Source: Paraspadella gotoi
Taxonomy: Eukaryota > Chaetognatha
Assembly: GCA_051294375.1 (NCBI GenBank)
Contig: CM119265.1
Location: 482,457-546,456, forward strand
Length of the DNA: 64,000 nt
Reading direction: 5' to 3'
The notes beneath the pieces are model-generated. The model was not told where the DNA came from and made no database searches. It saw only the letters and a list, made by a program, of their open reading frames with translations. Position 1 is the first letter of the stretch. Every line of letters begins with the position of its first letter. Position numbers and translations under genes: made by a program. This document shows, piece after piece, positions 9,328 through 18,333 of this stretch.

Positions 9328-9412
9328 AGGCGATGAGCTGGCCTCGAACTCAGGACCTTTCGATCCTTAAGCAGCGACTCAGCCAGCGTCGCCACTCAGC
9401 CTTTTGAAACTA
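9328..9412 (-). other. tRNA-like segment inside element B LTR
   Basis: Read on the minus strand it has an A-box match (TGGCTGAGTCG), about 40 nt later a B-box match (AGTTCGAGGCC, one off GGTTCGANNCC), and then a run of T resembling a pol III terminator. The same block in the 5' LTR is near 3510-3595 but is disrupted by indels. Whether it is transcribed is unknown. It could be a captured tRNA-derived SINE. Confidence 0.55.
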
Positions 9413-9665
9413 GAATGATTAAACTATCTTATATAACTTATTCGCTATGTTAATCGATTGTTCTTTTTATTAATTCAGAACAAATGAAACATTTATATGT
9501 TATCATATAAATAGTTGTTTTACTTTGTTATTCCACAAGGTCTGGAAACATTTCTCTTTCAGTCTTAAACAAATTATTCAACTCGAATCAACTCGTTAAT
9601 ATTATTTACTACTTCAATCGTTAATTCATTGTTACTTAATTAATTGCTTTTACATTGTTATTGCA

Positions 9666-9711
9666 CATATAGATATTGCAATTACTAATTAGTAAATGGA
9701 ATATCTATATG
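9666..9711. other. LTR hairpin CATATAGATATT/AATATCTATATG
   Basis: 12-bp perfect inverted arms extend with mismatches toward an AATT loop. The counterpart in the 5' LTR is 3847-3891, and in the diverged solo LTR 10284-10336 (at least 9 bp kept). Conservation across two LTR families suggests a functional RNA or DNA structure. Confidence 0.7.
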
Positions 9712-10059
9712 CTTTGATTATTTTATTAAGGTCAAGCTTTTAACATGGAACCAAACAAATTGGTTTAGACACTTTTTATCTGACGTCAATTAAACTCATT
9801 TATGCCACGTGCGTCAGCGTCAACGCCACTTCCGGTTTGAGCTACGAAGCCAATAACTCTATCGAATTCTTCCTTCGAGCCTCCCGAGTCACGCCAACGC
9901 CTCCGCCAACTTCCTACGACGTCAACGCGGGCGTCAGCGTCAACCTAAACTCGAAGGCCACGCCCACTTTCAGTCAATCGGTTATATCTCAACGAATATC
10001 AACCTCAGCGCCAAGTGACGCCTTCGCGCCATCAAAGTGAGTTACTGACGCCATCTACA

Positions 10060-10146
10060 ACCCCCTAACCCTAACCCTAACCCTAACCCTAACCCTAACC
10101 CCTAACCCTAACCCTAACCCTAACCCTAACCCTAACCCTAACCCTT
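10060..10146. repeat. Telomeric (CCCTAA)n array 2
   Basis: About 14 nearly perfect hexamers between element B and the solo LTR. Confidence 0.95.
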
Positions 10147-10635
10147 TGCAATCTCATATCAAAACGAATAACATAGAAAAACCTTCGTCATAGATTAACC
10201 TTAATGAGTAGTCTCAACAATTGACTCGTTATTTTCCTTTTATTATTATTTGATACAAATATTGCATTGCATTGTTATTTGTGCATATAGATGCTCACAT
10301 TGCTTGATGGCAAAAGCAGTATGGAATATCTATATGCTTTGATTATTTTATTAAGGTCATACTTTTACTAAATAACCAAACAAGTTGGTTAAAGACATTT
10401 TATCCTTAAGTCTGAAGACTATTCACAAAATAAACTCTCTCGAAACTTCGAACGCCAATTACTCAGCGTCACGTGCGCCAATCTCTACGCCACTTACAAC
10501 GAAGCTTCTCCAGAGTCTCGCGCTTCTTCTCGACCCTTCAAATCGACTCTACGATCTCTTGAACGCCCGCAACCGCTCGTCAAAGACCTTCGACTTAATG
10601 GGCGTCAAAGTGAGTTGTTTTCCGCCATATCTACA
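10147..10635 (+). mobile_element. Solo LTR related to element B family (about 489 bp)
   Basis: TGCAATC...CATATCTACA has TG...CA ends and CCCTAA repeats on both sides. It shares with the element B LTR the tract TATCTATATGCTTTGATTAT, the ATTTTATTAAGGTCA tract, the hairpin arms and the AAAGTGAGTT...CTACA 3' end, but is much diverged and shorter. It is a remnant of a fourth element, left by LTR-LTR recombination. Confidence 0.75.
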
Positions 10636-11648
10636 ACCCTAACCCTAACCCTAACCTACTAACCATACCCTAACCATACCTAGCTACCCTAACCCTAACC
10701 CTCACACCCTAACTACCTACCCTAACCACCTAACCCCCTAACCTAACACCTACTAACCCTAGCTATAACATCCTAACACCTAACCTACTAACCTACCTAA
10801 CCCTAACAACCCTACCTCAAACTAACACTACTTCCATACCTAAACCTACAACCCTAACCGACCATAACCCTAACCCCTACCCTAACACCTAACCCTAACC
10901 CTAACAACTAACCCTAACCTAACCCTAACCACCTAACCCTAACTACCTAACCCTAACCCTAACCCTAACCAACCCTAACCCTAACACTAACCCTTAACCT
11001 AACCCCCTTAACCCACACTAACCCTAAACCCTACCTAACCCTAACCCTAACTACTCCTAACCCCTAACACCTAACGCCTAACTACCTAACCCTAACCTCC
11101 TAACCCTAAACCTCACTCTAACCCTAAACTAACCTAACCCTAACCTAAACCCTAAGCCCCCTAAACCTAACCCTAACCTACCTACCGCTAACCTCCTAAA
11201 CACCTAACACCTACCCTAACCTAACCTAACTAACTCCGCAACCCTAACCCTAACACCCTAACCCTAACCCTAACCCTAACCCTAACCGCCTAACCCTAAC
11301 CCTAACCCCCCCCTAACCCTAACCCTAACCCTAACCCTAACCTAACCCTAACCCTAACCCCCTAACCCCTAACCCTAACCCTAACCCCTAACCCCCCTAA
11401 CCCTAACCCTAACCCTAACCCTAACCCCCTAACCCTAACCCTAACCCCCTAACCCTAACCCTAACCCTAACCCTAACCCTATAACCCTAACCCTAACCCT
11501 AACCCTTAACCCTAACCCTAACCCTAACCCTAACCCCTAACCTAACCCTAACCCTAACCCTAACCCTAACCCCCCTAACCCTAACCCTAACCCCCTAACC
11601 CTAACCCTAACCCTAACCCTAACCCTAACCCTAACCCTAACCTAACAG
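10636..11648. repeat. Telomeric array 3, first half strongly degenerate
   Basis: From 10636 to about 11220 the unit is broken into CCTAA, CTACCTAA, CCATACC and similar variants. From about 11230 to 11640 it is near-regular CCCTAA with recurring CCCCCTAA units. Confidence 0.93.
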
Positions 11649-12270
11649 TGGGCGAGGGTCCTGGGTTGCACCACAGTGTGACGGAAGGCCTTGACAACTG
11701 AGTGAAATAGTTCTAAGATGTATTATATCACATCGCAGGGAAGGTAGATCACGTGACTTCGAAGATTAATGTTTTAATCGATTATTAATTTGATGAAGCA
11801 GAATTAATTATTCGAAGATTGATTGTGAAAATAATTGTTTTCAGTTTTTGGATTCATTTATTTGTAGATGAAGTAAAAACGTTTTCTCAATTATAATGTA
11901 TTCTTTACATTTGAGAGAATGAGAATAAAACAATATTTTTAATGTTTAATGAGAACATTTTATTTCGAAGATAAAATCAGAAGTGAATCATTAACAGATT
12001 TGAATTTCAGAGGTAAACAATCACTAACTGCTTTTTGATTGGCGGTAAAACCTCTGCAGGTGATCAGGGCAATCAATCAGAAACAAAAGGCTTCGAATCA
12101 TTTTAGGAATCAATCTAAAGCTTTAAATAAGGATTTTAGAAACGAATCTGTATGGCCGTCTGGATGGCGAAGGGTTGGAATTCCCAGCGTCCCAGAGATC
12201 GAATTCGGGTTCGAATCCTGTTATGGGCGGATTTATTTCATAAAAGAAATATCTCTGACGATTGGCCGCA
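11649..12270 (-). repeat. 3' LTR of element C
   Basis: Collinear with 17694-18333, sharing TTGCACCACAGTGTGACGGA near its low-coordinate end and CTCTGACGATTGGCCGCA at its high-coordinate end. It holds the tRNA-like block with B box GGTTCGAATCC at 12208-12218. Confidence 0.9.
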
Positions 12271-12279
12271 TGCCCCCCT
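12271..12279 (-). other. Polypurine tract of element C
   Basis: Reads AGGGGGGCA on the minus strand, immediately before the TGCGGCC start of the 3' LTR. The 340 nt between it and the pol stop (12280-12618) are AT-rich 3' untranslated sequence with nothing else recognisable. Confidence 0.8.
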
Positions 12280-12618
12280 GATGGCATATAATATTTACAA
12301 AATTTATATACATCAAAATTCTGTCGTCAATCGAGTATGTGTGAAATGTATGATGCTCTAACATTAATTAAAATTCATACTGTGGGTATAAGTAACAATT
12401 AAAATAAACGACCGACTGATTTGACTCTTAAAATAATTTGAAATTTCGAAAAATTTCACAACGAATAAAAATCCAAAGATACATCGAAAAATTTGTTAAA
12501 TACTAAAATTAATATTTATAACGATAACTAAATGGGTAATTATTATCTCGACAGTCGGAGTCTGGACGGGAGGAAGACCGAGGATCGTGGAGGAAGACAC
12601 TCCGGCTGTCGAGTAGGC

Positions 12619-15600
12619 TCAAAAAAGGATTTTGTCTTTTTTGTTGTTGTTGTCGTTATGTTTTTTCTGTCTTTCGAGCATTTCTTTCAATACGACTGAG
12701 TAGGTGGGTCGATTCTTCATTGGACACCTGTTTGAGAAGTCGCTGGGAGTTGGCTTTGAGAATCGTTCGTTAGTTGGCTCATTTTCGCTTTTTTGATTAT
12801 TGTTGTTGTTGTTATCCTCGCTTTTTTCTCTCGATCGCGGACTTGCGTTGCGTGGAGGCTCGGGAGAATGCGAAGATGGGAGGAAAAAGCGTTGAGCGGG
12901 TAGAGGTGGGTCGGGGAGAGGGTGAGGTTGTTGGGGAGCAAGTTGTGAAGGAGTCGGAGAAGGAGGAGGAGGAGGAGGNNNNNNNNNNGGAGGAGGAGGA
13001 GGAGCAAAATCGGGCGAAACTGCGCGTTGATGATTCGAACGAGTTGCTCGAGTTGTTGGCGCTGCTGTTCTCGTTCTGAGACCTGGCTGGCGCCCTGTTG
13101 GACGACGCTGAGGGTGTTCTTGCTCTGGTTCCAACTCCTCGTCGCTAAGCCACGCCGGTTTCACTCGCGCGATGTTAATTGTCTCGCGGCCGCTACTGGG
13201 TATTTCTATTGTCACGTTAAGTCCATTTCGATGAATTACCCTATAAGGACCTTCATAGGGAGGGACCAGTGGCGGATTGACGCCGGCTCGCTTCACGAAG
13301 ACGTATTTTGCCGACTCCAGGTTGCTCGGTAAGTGAACGGTCGGCTGCTGATGCGCTGACGTAGGGATTGGCTGGAGTCGGGCGACTTCTACTCGGAGCT
13401 TCGCTAANNNNNNNNNNCTCTGGCGTTGAAGCGTGGCGTTATCGAGTTGAGCGTTGTCGAGGAGTCCTCCAGGGACGCTGATCCCTTCTCCGAAGACGAG
13501 GTCAGCTGCCGAAGCGCCTAGATCCTCTTTGACTGTAGTTCTTATGGCGAGTAGCGTCATAGGCAATTTCCAATACCAGTTTTGGCGATTTTCTCTGGCG
13601 AGAGCGATGAGGGATTCTTTAAGACGCCGATGAAATCGTTCCACCAGGCCGTTGGCCTGGGGATGGTAGGCGGTCGTTGTCTGATGCTTAATCCCCNNNN
13701 NNNNNNTTAATTGTCGCCATAGCGCCGAGTTAAATTGTGTCCCTCGATCTGTGGTAATTATTGTCGGCGTGCCAAATACACTTATCCAATTATGGCTTAG
13801 TGCATCTAAGATTGTTGATGTTAGTGTATCTGGGATTGGGATGGCTGTTGGCCATCTAGAAAACCGGTCGACGATTGTAAGCAAGTGAGAGAATCCATTC
13901 GAATTAGGCATTTTTACTAAGTCGAGATTCAAATGTTGGAATCGTTTGGGCGGAATTTTAAATTCGCCAATTTCTGGCACGACGTGGCGTGTGACCTTGG
14001 CCCTTTGGCAGTCTAAACAGTCTCTTGCCCATCTCGTTACGTCTTGCCTCATATTCGTCCAGACGAATTTGGCGGCGACCGCCTTACGCGTGGCGTCGAC
14101 GCCGGGATGGCCGAGTCCATGGATAATCTCGAATATTTTCTTTCTCCAAGACGCTGGGACGAATGGTCTAGCCGGTCCGTTGGAGATGTCCGCCAGTAGG
14201 TCGTGCTCCCCTACTTTTATCTTTCGAAAATTTAGACCTGATCTGGCGTCGTTGGCGATCTTTTGATATTCCGGGTCAAGCACTTGCTCTTGAGCCATTT
14301 GCTCAAAATCCACTTCGAAATTGGTCAATGAGGCGATCACTGCTTGTGCGTCCTCGAGTCTATCCGCTTTTATTGTTTTTTCCTTCTCTGACGTTTCCGG
14401 TGGCGTTGTTGGCGCTGGCGGCGTCGCTGAAGGCGGCGGATTTGACGATGATGATGACGTTGAAGTGGGCGCTGCTGCTGGAGGCTGCGGCGCTGTTGCT
14501 GATGTCGACGTTTTGCTTTTTGACGTTGCTGGTTTTCCCCCTGTCGCTGTCGACGTCGTCGTCGTCGCTGCCGTCGTCGTCGTCGCTGTGAGCGTCGTCG
14601 AAGCGGCGTTTGGGCGAGAGAGGGCGTCCGCGACGACGTTCGCCTTCCCTTTCAGGTAGCGAACGTCTGTCGTGAACTCCGCTATGACAGAGAGCTGGTA
14701 TGATTGTCTCATTGTTTGGGGTTCAGATTTTTTCTTTATCGCCGTTACCAAACTTTGATGATCGGTATAAAGGGTGAATGTTCGACCCTCGACCCAATGG
14801 CGAAAATGTCGAACTGCCTTAAACGCCCCAAACAACTCTTTATCGAATGGTGGCCACATCTTTTGGTTCTTGGCGAGCTTGGTAGAAAAAAATGCCAGAG
14901 GCTCCCAACCTTTTGGCCCTCGCTGCTCTAAGACAGCTCCAACAGCTTGGTCGGAGGCGTCAGTGGTAATACACAATTGTGCTCCGGTCCTCGGATGATG
15001 TAGCAAGGCGGCCTGGATCAAGCCCTCTTTTATAGATTCGAAAGCTTGCTGACACTCATCCGTCCACTCGAGAGTTTTTGGTTTTCCACTAAGGGCCTCG
15101 TAGAGGGGCGCACAACGATGAGCAACTCCAGCGATGAAACGGCGATAATAATTAATCATGCCTAGAAATCGCTGGAGCTCTTTGATGGTCGTTGGGCGTG
15201 TAGTTTGTTGTAGCGTCTGAACGCGTTCTGGTAGTGGCCTGACTCCGTTTCGGTCCACAAGAAAGCCTAGGAATTCAAGCGATTCCTGTCCCAGAAGGCA
15301 TTTTTTGGTATTCACTACCAAACCGTTAGCGTCTAGCGCTTTGAAAACCTTTTCGAGATCTTCGAGATGTTCTTCTGGTGTTGTTGACGCTACCAAGATG
15401 TCGTCAAGGTATACAAATGTATGCNNNNNNNNNNCCAAGATCTCGTCCATAAGCCTCTGGAAATCTTGGCCTGCATTCTTGAGGCCAAATGGACATCTTG
15501 GGAAGACATACAAGCCGAACGGGGTTATAACCGCCGTTTTCTTGACGTCATCTGGATTGACGGGGATCTGGTGATACCCCTTTAGTAAGTCAATCTTGGA

Positions 15601-16398
15601 AAATATGGTTTTCCCTTCTAATTGCGAATTAAAATCGGTAAGTAATTTCACCGGATATTTATCGTCAATTGTCTGGGCGTTGAGGCGCCTATAGTCGCCA
15701 CAACAACGCCACCCCCCGTCAGGTTTGGAAACAACGTGGAGTGGGGACGACCATTCGGACTTTCCCCGTTTGGCAATCCCTAGGGAAACCATCTTCTCAA
15801 GCTCCCTTTTAGCAACAGCCAGTTTTTCAGCATCGAGACGTCTGGCCCTCGACTGACAGGGTCGCCCTTCTGTTGGTATTGAATGGGTTACTCCGTGGCG
15901 GGGCTCTTTGACTTCAAACGTTGGCGTCGATAGATTGGGAAAAGATTCGAGTAATTTATAATATTTTTCCCCTTGACGGTCCACAAAATTCACATGAGAG
16001 GGCGTTTCTGATGCTATCGACGCTGCAATGGTCGAATAGTCTCTCAGGTCAAGCAGCAATCCATCTCTGTGGTTTGGCGCCAAAAAATTTTCCGCCAAAA
16101 AGTCAGCGCCAAGAATATGTTGCTTAACGTCGGCCACAATGAAGTCGTAGTGAAATTCTCTGTTTCCCAGGTGTACGATTCGATTAATTGTCCCGTAGCA
16201 GTCAATCGGCGAGCCGTTGGCTGCTTGGAGCTTCATGCTTGTGTCGGGGCCGCGTTGTCGATGACTTTGATTCGGCGGAATGATGGAGAGGAGGGCCCCT
16301 CCGTCGACTAGCCACTTTGTTTTGTCCTTGGCGTCTCGAATGTAAAGCAGGCTGTTTTGCGTTGGTGATTGATTTGACGCCTGGGGGACGGCACTCAC
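12619..16398 (-). CDS. pol: Element C Pol (about 1259 aa: PR-RT-RNase H-INT)
   Basis: Same domain order as Pol B. Protease has LVDGGALLSIIPP, then ILGADFL. RT has FSKIDLLKGYHQIP and YLDD (about plus 15400). RNase H has TTDASDQAVGAVLEQ and LYTDHQSL. Integrase has an HHCC finger, Asp in NLDLVKMP (about 13925), Asp in TTDRGTQF (about 13745) and Glu in NGLVERFHRRLKE (about 13640). A Thr/Ala/Pro-rich linker of about 70 residues between RNase H and integrase makes it longer than Pol B. The tail again ends with ERFSKPTPSDFS and a conserved RP-Y-VL-L pattern. Four 10-N blocks fall in frame. Confidence 0.93.
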   Translation of the reverse strand: MSAVPQASNQSPTQNSLLYIRDAKDKTKWLVDGGALLSIIPPNQSHRQRGPDTSMKLQAANGSPIDCYGTINRIVHLGNREFHYDFIVADVKQHILGADFLAENFLAPNHRDGLLLDLRDYSTIAASIASETPSHVNFVDRQGEKYYKLLESFPNLSTPTFEVKEPRHGVTHSIPTEGRPCQSRARRLDAEKLAVAKRELEKMVSLGIAKRGKSEWSSPLHVVSKPDGGWRCCGDYRRLNAQTIDDKYPVKLLTDFNSQLEGKTIFSKIDLLKGYHQIPVNPDDVKKTAVITPFGLYVFPRCPFGLKNAGQDFQRLMDEILXXXXHTFVYLDDILVASTTPEEHLEDLEKVFKALDANGLVVNTKKCLLGQESLEFLGFLVDRNGVRPLPERVQTLQQTTRPTTIKELQRFLGMINYYRRFIAGVAHRCAPLYEALSGKPKTLEWTDECQQAFESIKEGLIQAALLHHPRTGAQLCITTDASDQAVGAVLEQRGPKGWEPLAFFSTKLAKNQKMWPPFDKELFGAFKAVRHFRHWVEGRTFTLYTDHQSLVTAIKKKSEPQTMRQSYQLSVIAEFTTDVRYLKGKANVVADALSRPNAASTTLTATTTTAATTTTSTATGGKPATSKSKTSTSATAPQPPAAAPTSTSSSSSNPPPSATPPAPTTPPETSEKEKTIKADRLEDAQAVIASLTNFEVDFEQMAQEQVLDPEYQKIANDARSGLNFRKIKVGEHDLLADISNGPARPFVPASWRKKIFEIIHGLGHPGVDATRKAVAAKFVWTNMRQDVTRWARDCLDCQRAKVTRHVVPEIGEFKIPPKRFQHLNLDLVKMPNSNGFSHLLTIVDRFSRWPTAIPIPDTLTSTILDALSHNWISVFGTPTIITTDRGTQFNSALWRQLXXXXGIKHQTTTAYHPQANGLVERFHRRLKESLIALARENRQNWYWKLPMTLLAIRTTVKEDLGASAADLVFGEGISVPGGLLDNAQLDNATLQRQXXXXLAKLRVEVARLQPIPTSAHQQPTVHLPSNLESAKYVFVKRAGVNPPLVPPYEGPYRVIHRNGLNVTIEIPSSGRETINIARVKPAWLSDEELEPEQEHPQRRPTGRQPGLRTRTAAPTTRATRSNHQRAVSPDFAPPPPXXXXPPPPPPSPTPSQLAPQQPHPLPDPPLPAQRFFLPSSHSPEPPRNASPRSREKSEDNNNNNNQKSENEPTNERFSKPTPSDFSNRCPMKNRPTYSVVLKEMLERQKKHNDNNNKKDKILF

Positions 16399-16425
16399 CG
16401 TCGGCGTCCCCCCTTGCCGTTTCCC
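16383..16425 (-). promoter_or_regulatory. -1 ribosomal frameshift signal (G GGA AAC) of element C
   Basis: GGGAAAC (16425-16419) is in gag phase G GGA AAC, nine codons before the TGA. After a 6-nt spacer, GGGGGACG (16412-16405) pairs perfectly with CGTCCCCC (16390-16383), with the gag stop inside the loop. Same layout as in elements A and B. Confidence 0.85.
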
Positions 16426-17486
16426 TCATGCTTACGCTGGGTCTCGCTGTATTTGGAGCATCCTGGGTCACATGACCAGGCGTTTTCTCCAAATTTCACG
16501 TGTTTTTGGCAAAGCGTGACGAGTTTCGATTTGTTCTTTCCTCGTTGTTCTTGACTCGGTTTTTTCTTTGCTCTGAAGGACTTCTTTTGTCTGGCGTCGA
16601 CAGCGTTGACGCCTTCTTCTTCAGATTCTGAGTCGAGTTCTTCTCTTTGGCGCTGATCCACGTGATGAACGAGGGAAGACGTTTGGCGAATTTTTAAATT
16701 GCCTTCATTGTCGTAATGGCGGTCAGCTAACTCACATAGTTCCGCCGCCCATAAATCGTCCGCCTTATCTTCGAGTTGGCGTCTGATTTCGATAGGTAGT
16801 TCTCTTAATATTTTTTCTTTGCGTATATCATCGATCGTGAGAGTTTTGGTCTTGTCCTCTAGCTTTGCTAGCATCTTCGACGGCTTGAGGCCGTCGACGT
16901 CGATGGCGTCGAGAAGATTCGCAGCTTGCTGGCGTTTCGTGAGGCCGTACTCTTTACGAAGATATTGAAGGAAGAGTAGCCACGTGGCGTCGGTGGTTTC
17001 TCCATAGAGAAACTGGTTTATCTTAGGATCGATCTTGACGCTTATTTTTGACTCTAGGTGAGCGAATTTCGACTTTGCTGCTGTGACGCCGGCTCGAGTG
17101 TAGGCTGCCTCGACGCGTTTTATCCAGATTTCTATATTGTCTATGTCGAGGTCCGGAAGATCCGGCTTCCGGTTTGAGGCCCGTTCGAGGGCGCGCGTGG
17201 CGGCGGCAAGGGCGGCGCGAAGTTCCGCGTTTTCGTCGCGCAATTCGTTCGAAGCGGCGTCGCCGGCAGCGCCGCCGGTGGCCATGTCGGCGTCGACAAA
17301 GTTTTCGCCGTTCGTTACTTGAAAGTTGAAGGCCGGGGCGGCGTCAGAGAAGACGGGAGACGTCGAGCGCGATCGTTGTCCTCGTCCAAAGCCTCCAGGG
17401 ATTTGGAGACCGACGGCGGCGTCTCTCTGATCGTCCGAGTTGCGCTGGGCGGAGCGTAGGCGCGAGCGAAGGTCTTTGTCGCTCAT
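16395..17486 (-). CDS. gag: Element C Gag (363 aa)
   Basis: Full-length Gag aligned with Gag A throughout: MS-D-LRSRLRSAQR start, DIDNIEIWIKRVEAAYTRAG capsid signature, and a C-terminal CQKHVKFGENAWSCDPGC (C-X2-H-X9-C-X3-C). A basic stretch (RAKKKPSQEQRGKNKSK) precedes the Cys motif and probably binds RNA. The stop overlaps the pol frame by GTGA. Confidence 0.92.
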   Translation of the reverse strand: MSDKDLRSRLRSAQRNSDDQRDAAVGLQIPGGFGRGQRSRSTSPVFSDAAPAFNFQVTNGENFVDADMATGGAAGDAASNELRDENAELRAALAAATRALERASNRKPDLPDLDIDNIEIWIKRVEAAYTRAGVTAAKSKFAHLESKISVKIDPKINQFLYGETTDATWLLFLQYLRKEYGLTKRQQAANLLDAIDVDGLKPSKMLAKLEDKTKTLTIDDIRKEKILRELPIEIRRQLEDKADDLWAAELCELADRHYDNEGNLKIRQTSSLVHHVDQRQREELDSESEEEGVNAVDARQKKSFRAKKKPSQEQRGKNKSKLVTLCQKHVKFGENAWSCDPGCSKYSETQRKHEGNGKGGRRR

Positions 17487-17678
17487 GGATGCGATTATGT
17501 CGTCGTATCGGCCCTCGTCGACGTGCCAGGCGTCGGCAGTTGATCGTCGAAATGAAAAATAAAAGGGGCGTGAGCGAATTGGGTGATTCGCTTAATTTTC
17601 GATTCTGTCACCCAATCTTACCTCAGGAAGAATCGAATCCGGTAGTTCCCCTTCTTGAAGGTTGGCTTCTTGTTCTGT

Positions 17679-17691
17679 GTCGGGTTTACCA
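17679..17691 (-). other. Primer binding site of element C
   Basis: TGGTAAACCCGAC lies two bases inside the 5' LTR end. It matches the tRNA-Trp complement TGGTGACCCCGAC at 11 of 13 positions. Confidence 0.62.
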
Positions 17692-17693
17692 AG

Positions 17694-18333
17694 TGTGGCG
17701 AGGTCCTGGGTTGCACCACAGTGTGACGGAAGGGCCTTGACAACTGAGTGGAAAATGTGTTCTAAGATGTATGAAGATCACATCGCGGGAAGGGTAGAAT
17801 CAGGTGACTGTTTCGAAAGATTAAATGTTTTTAATGAACTTATTAATTTGATGAAGCAGAATTAATTATTCGAAGATTGATGTGGAAAATAATTGTTTCA
17901 TTTTTTGGATTCATTTAATTTGTAGAATGAAGTAAAAACGTTTTCTCAATTATAATGTATTCCTTTACATTTGAGAGAATGAGAATAAAACAATATTTTT
18001 AATGTTTAATGCAGAAACATTTTATTTCGAAGATAAAATCAGAAGTGAATAATTAACAGATTTGAATTTCAGAGGTAAACAATCACTAAACTGCTTTTTG
18101 ATTGGCGGTAAAACCTCTGCAGGTGATCAGGGCAATCAATCAGAAAAAAAGGCTTCGAATCATTTTAGGAATCAATCTAAAGCTTTAAATAAGGATTTTA
18201 GAAACGAATCTGTATGGCCGTCTGGATGGCGAAGGGTTGGAATTCCCAGCGTCCCAGAGATCGAATTCGGGTTCGAATCCTGTTATGGGCGGATTTATAT
18301 TCATAAAAAGAATATCTCTGACGATTGGCCGCA
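17694..18333 (-). repeat. 5' LTR of element C
   Basis: 640 bp, TG...CA bounded, nearly the same as 11649-12270 apart from scattered indels. It ends against CCCTAA repeats at 18334. Confidence 0.9.
18216..18297 (+). other. tRNA-like segment inside element C LTR
   Basis: Antisense to the element: GGCCGTCTGGATGGC, then a perfect B box GGTTCGAATCC at 18270-18280 and GTTATGGGCGG. The counterpart in the other LTR is 12154-12234. Another copy of the GCCGTCTGGATGGC + B-box pattern lies at 20538-20620 (-) outside any LTR, so this is probably a tRNA-derived SINE module carried in the LTR. Confidence 0.55.

Larger units (their letters stand above)
3366..10059 (+). mobile_element. Element B: complete Ty3/Gypsy (CsRn1-like) retrotransposon
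   Basis: 6.7-kb element with both LTRs, primer site, intact gag and pol and a G-run polypurine tract. Flanks on both sides are CCCTAA repeats, so a target duplication of about 5 bp (aaccc/acccc) cannot be told from the array. Both ORFs are full length without stops, consistent with recent activity. The two LTRs differ at many single-base indels, which I attribute mainly to consensus error because the ORFs are clean. Confidence 0.93.
9189..10059 (+). repeat. 3' LTR of element B (871 bp)
   Basis: TGTAGAATTG...GCCATCTACA, with perfect TG...CA ends, followed directly by CCCTAA repeats. It contains an antisense tRNA-like segment (9328-9412) and a long hairpin (9666-9711). Confidence 0.92.
11649..18333 (-). 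mobile_element. Element C: complete Ty3/Gypsy (CsRn1-like) retrotransposon
   Basis: 6.7-kb minus-strand element with LTRs at 17694-18333 (5') and 11649-12270 (3'), primer site, gag, pol and polypurine tract. CCCTAA arrays abut both ends. ORFs are intact apart from 10-N blocks. The PR-RT-INT sequences are homologous to B, but LTRs and linkers are unrelated, so it is a distinct family with the same insertion context. Confidence 0.93.
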
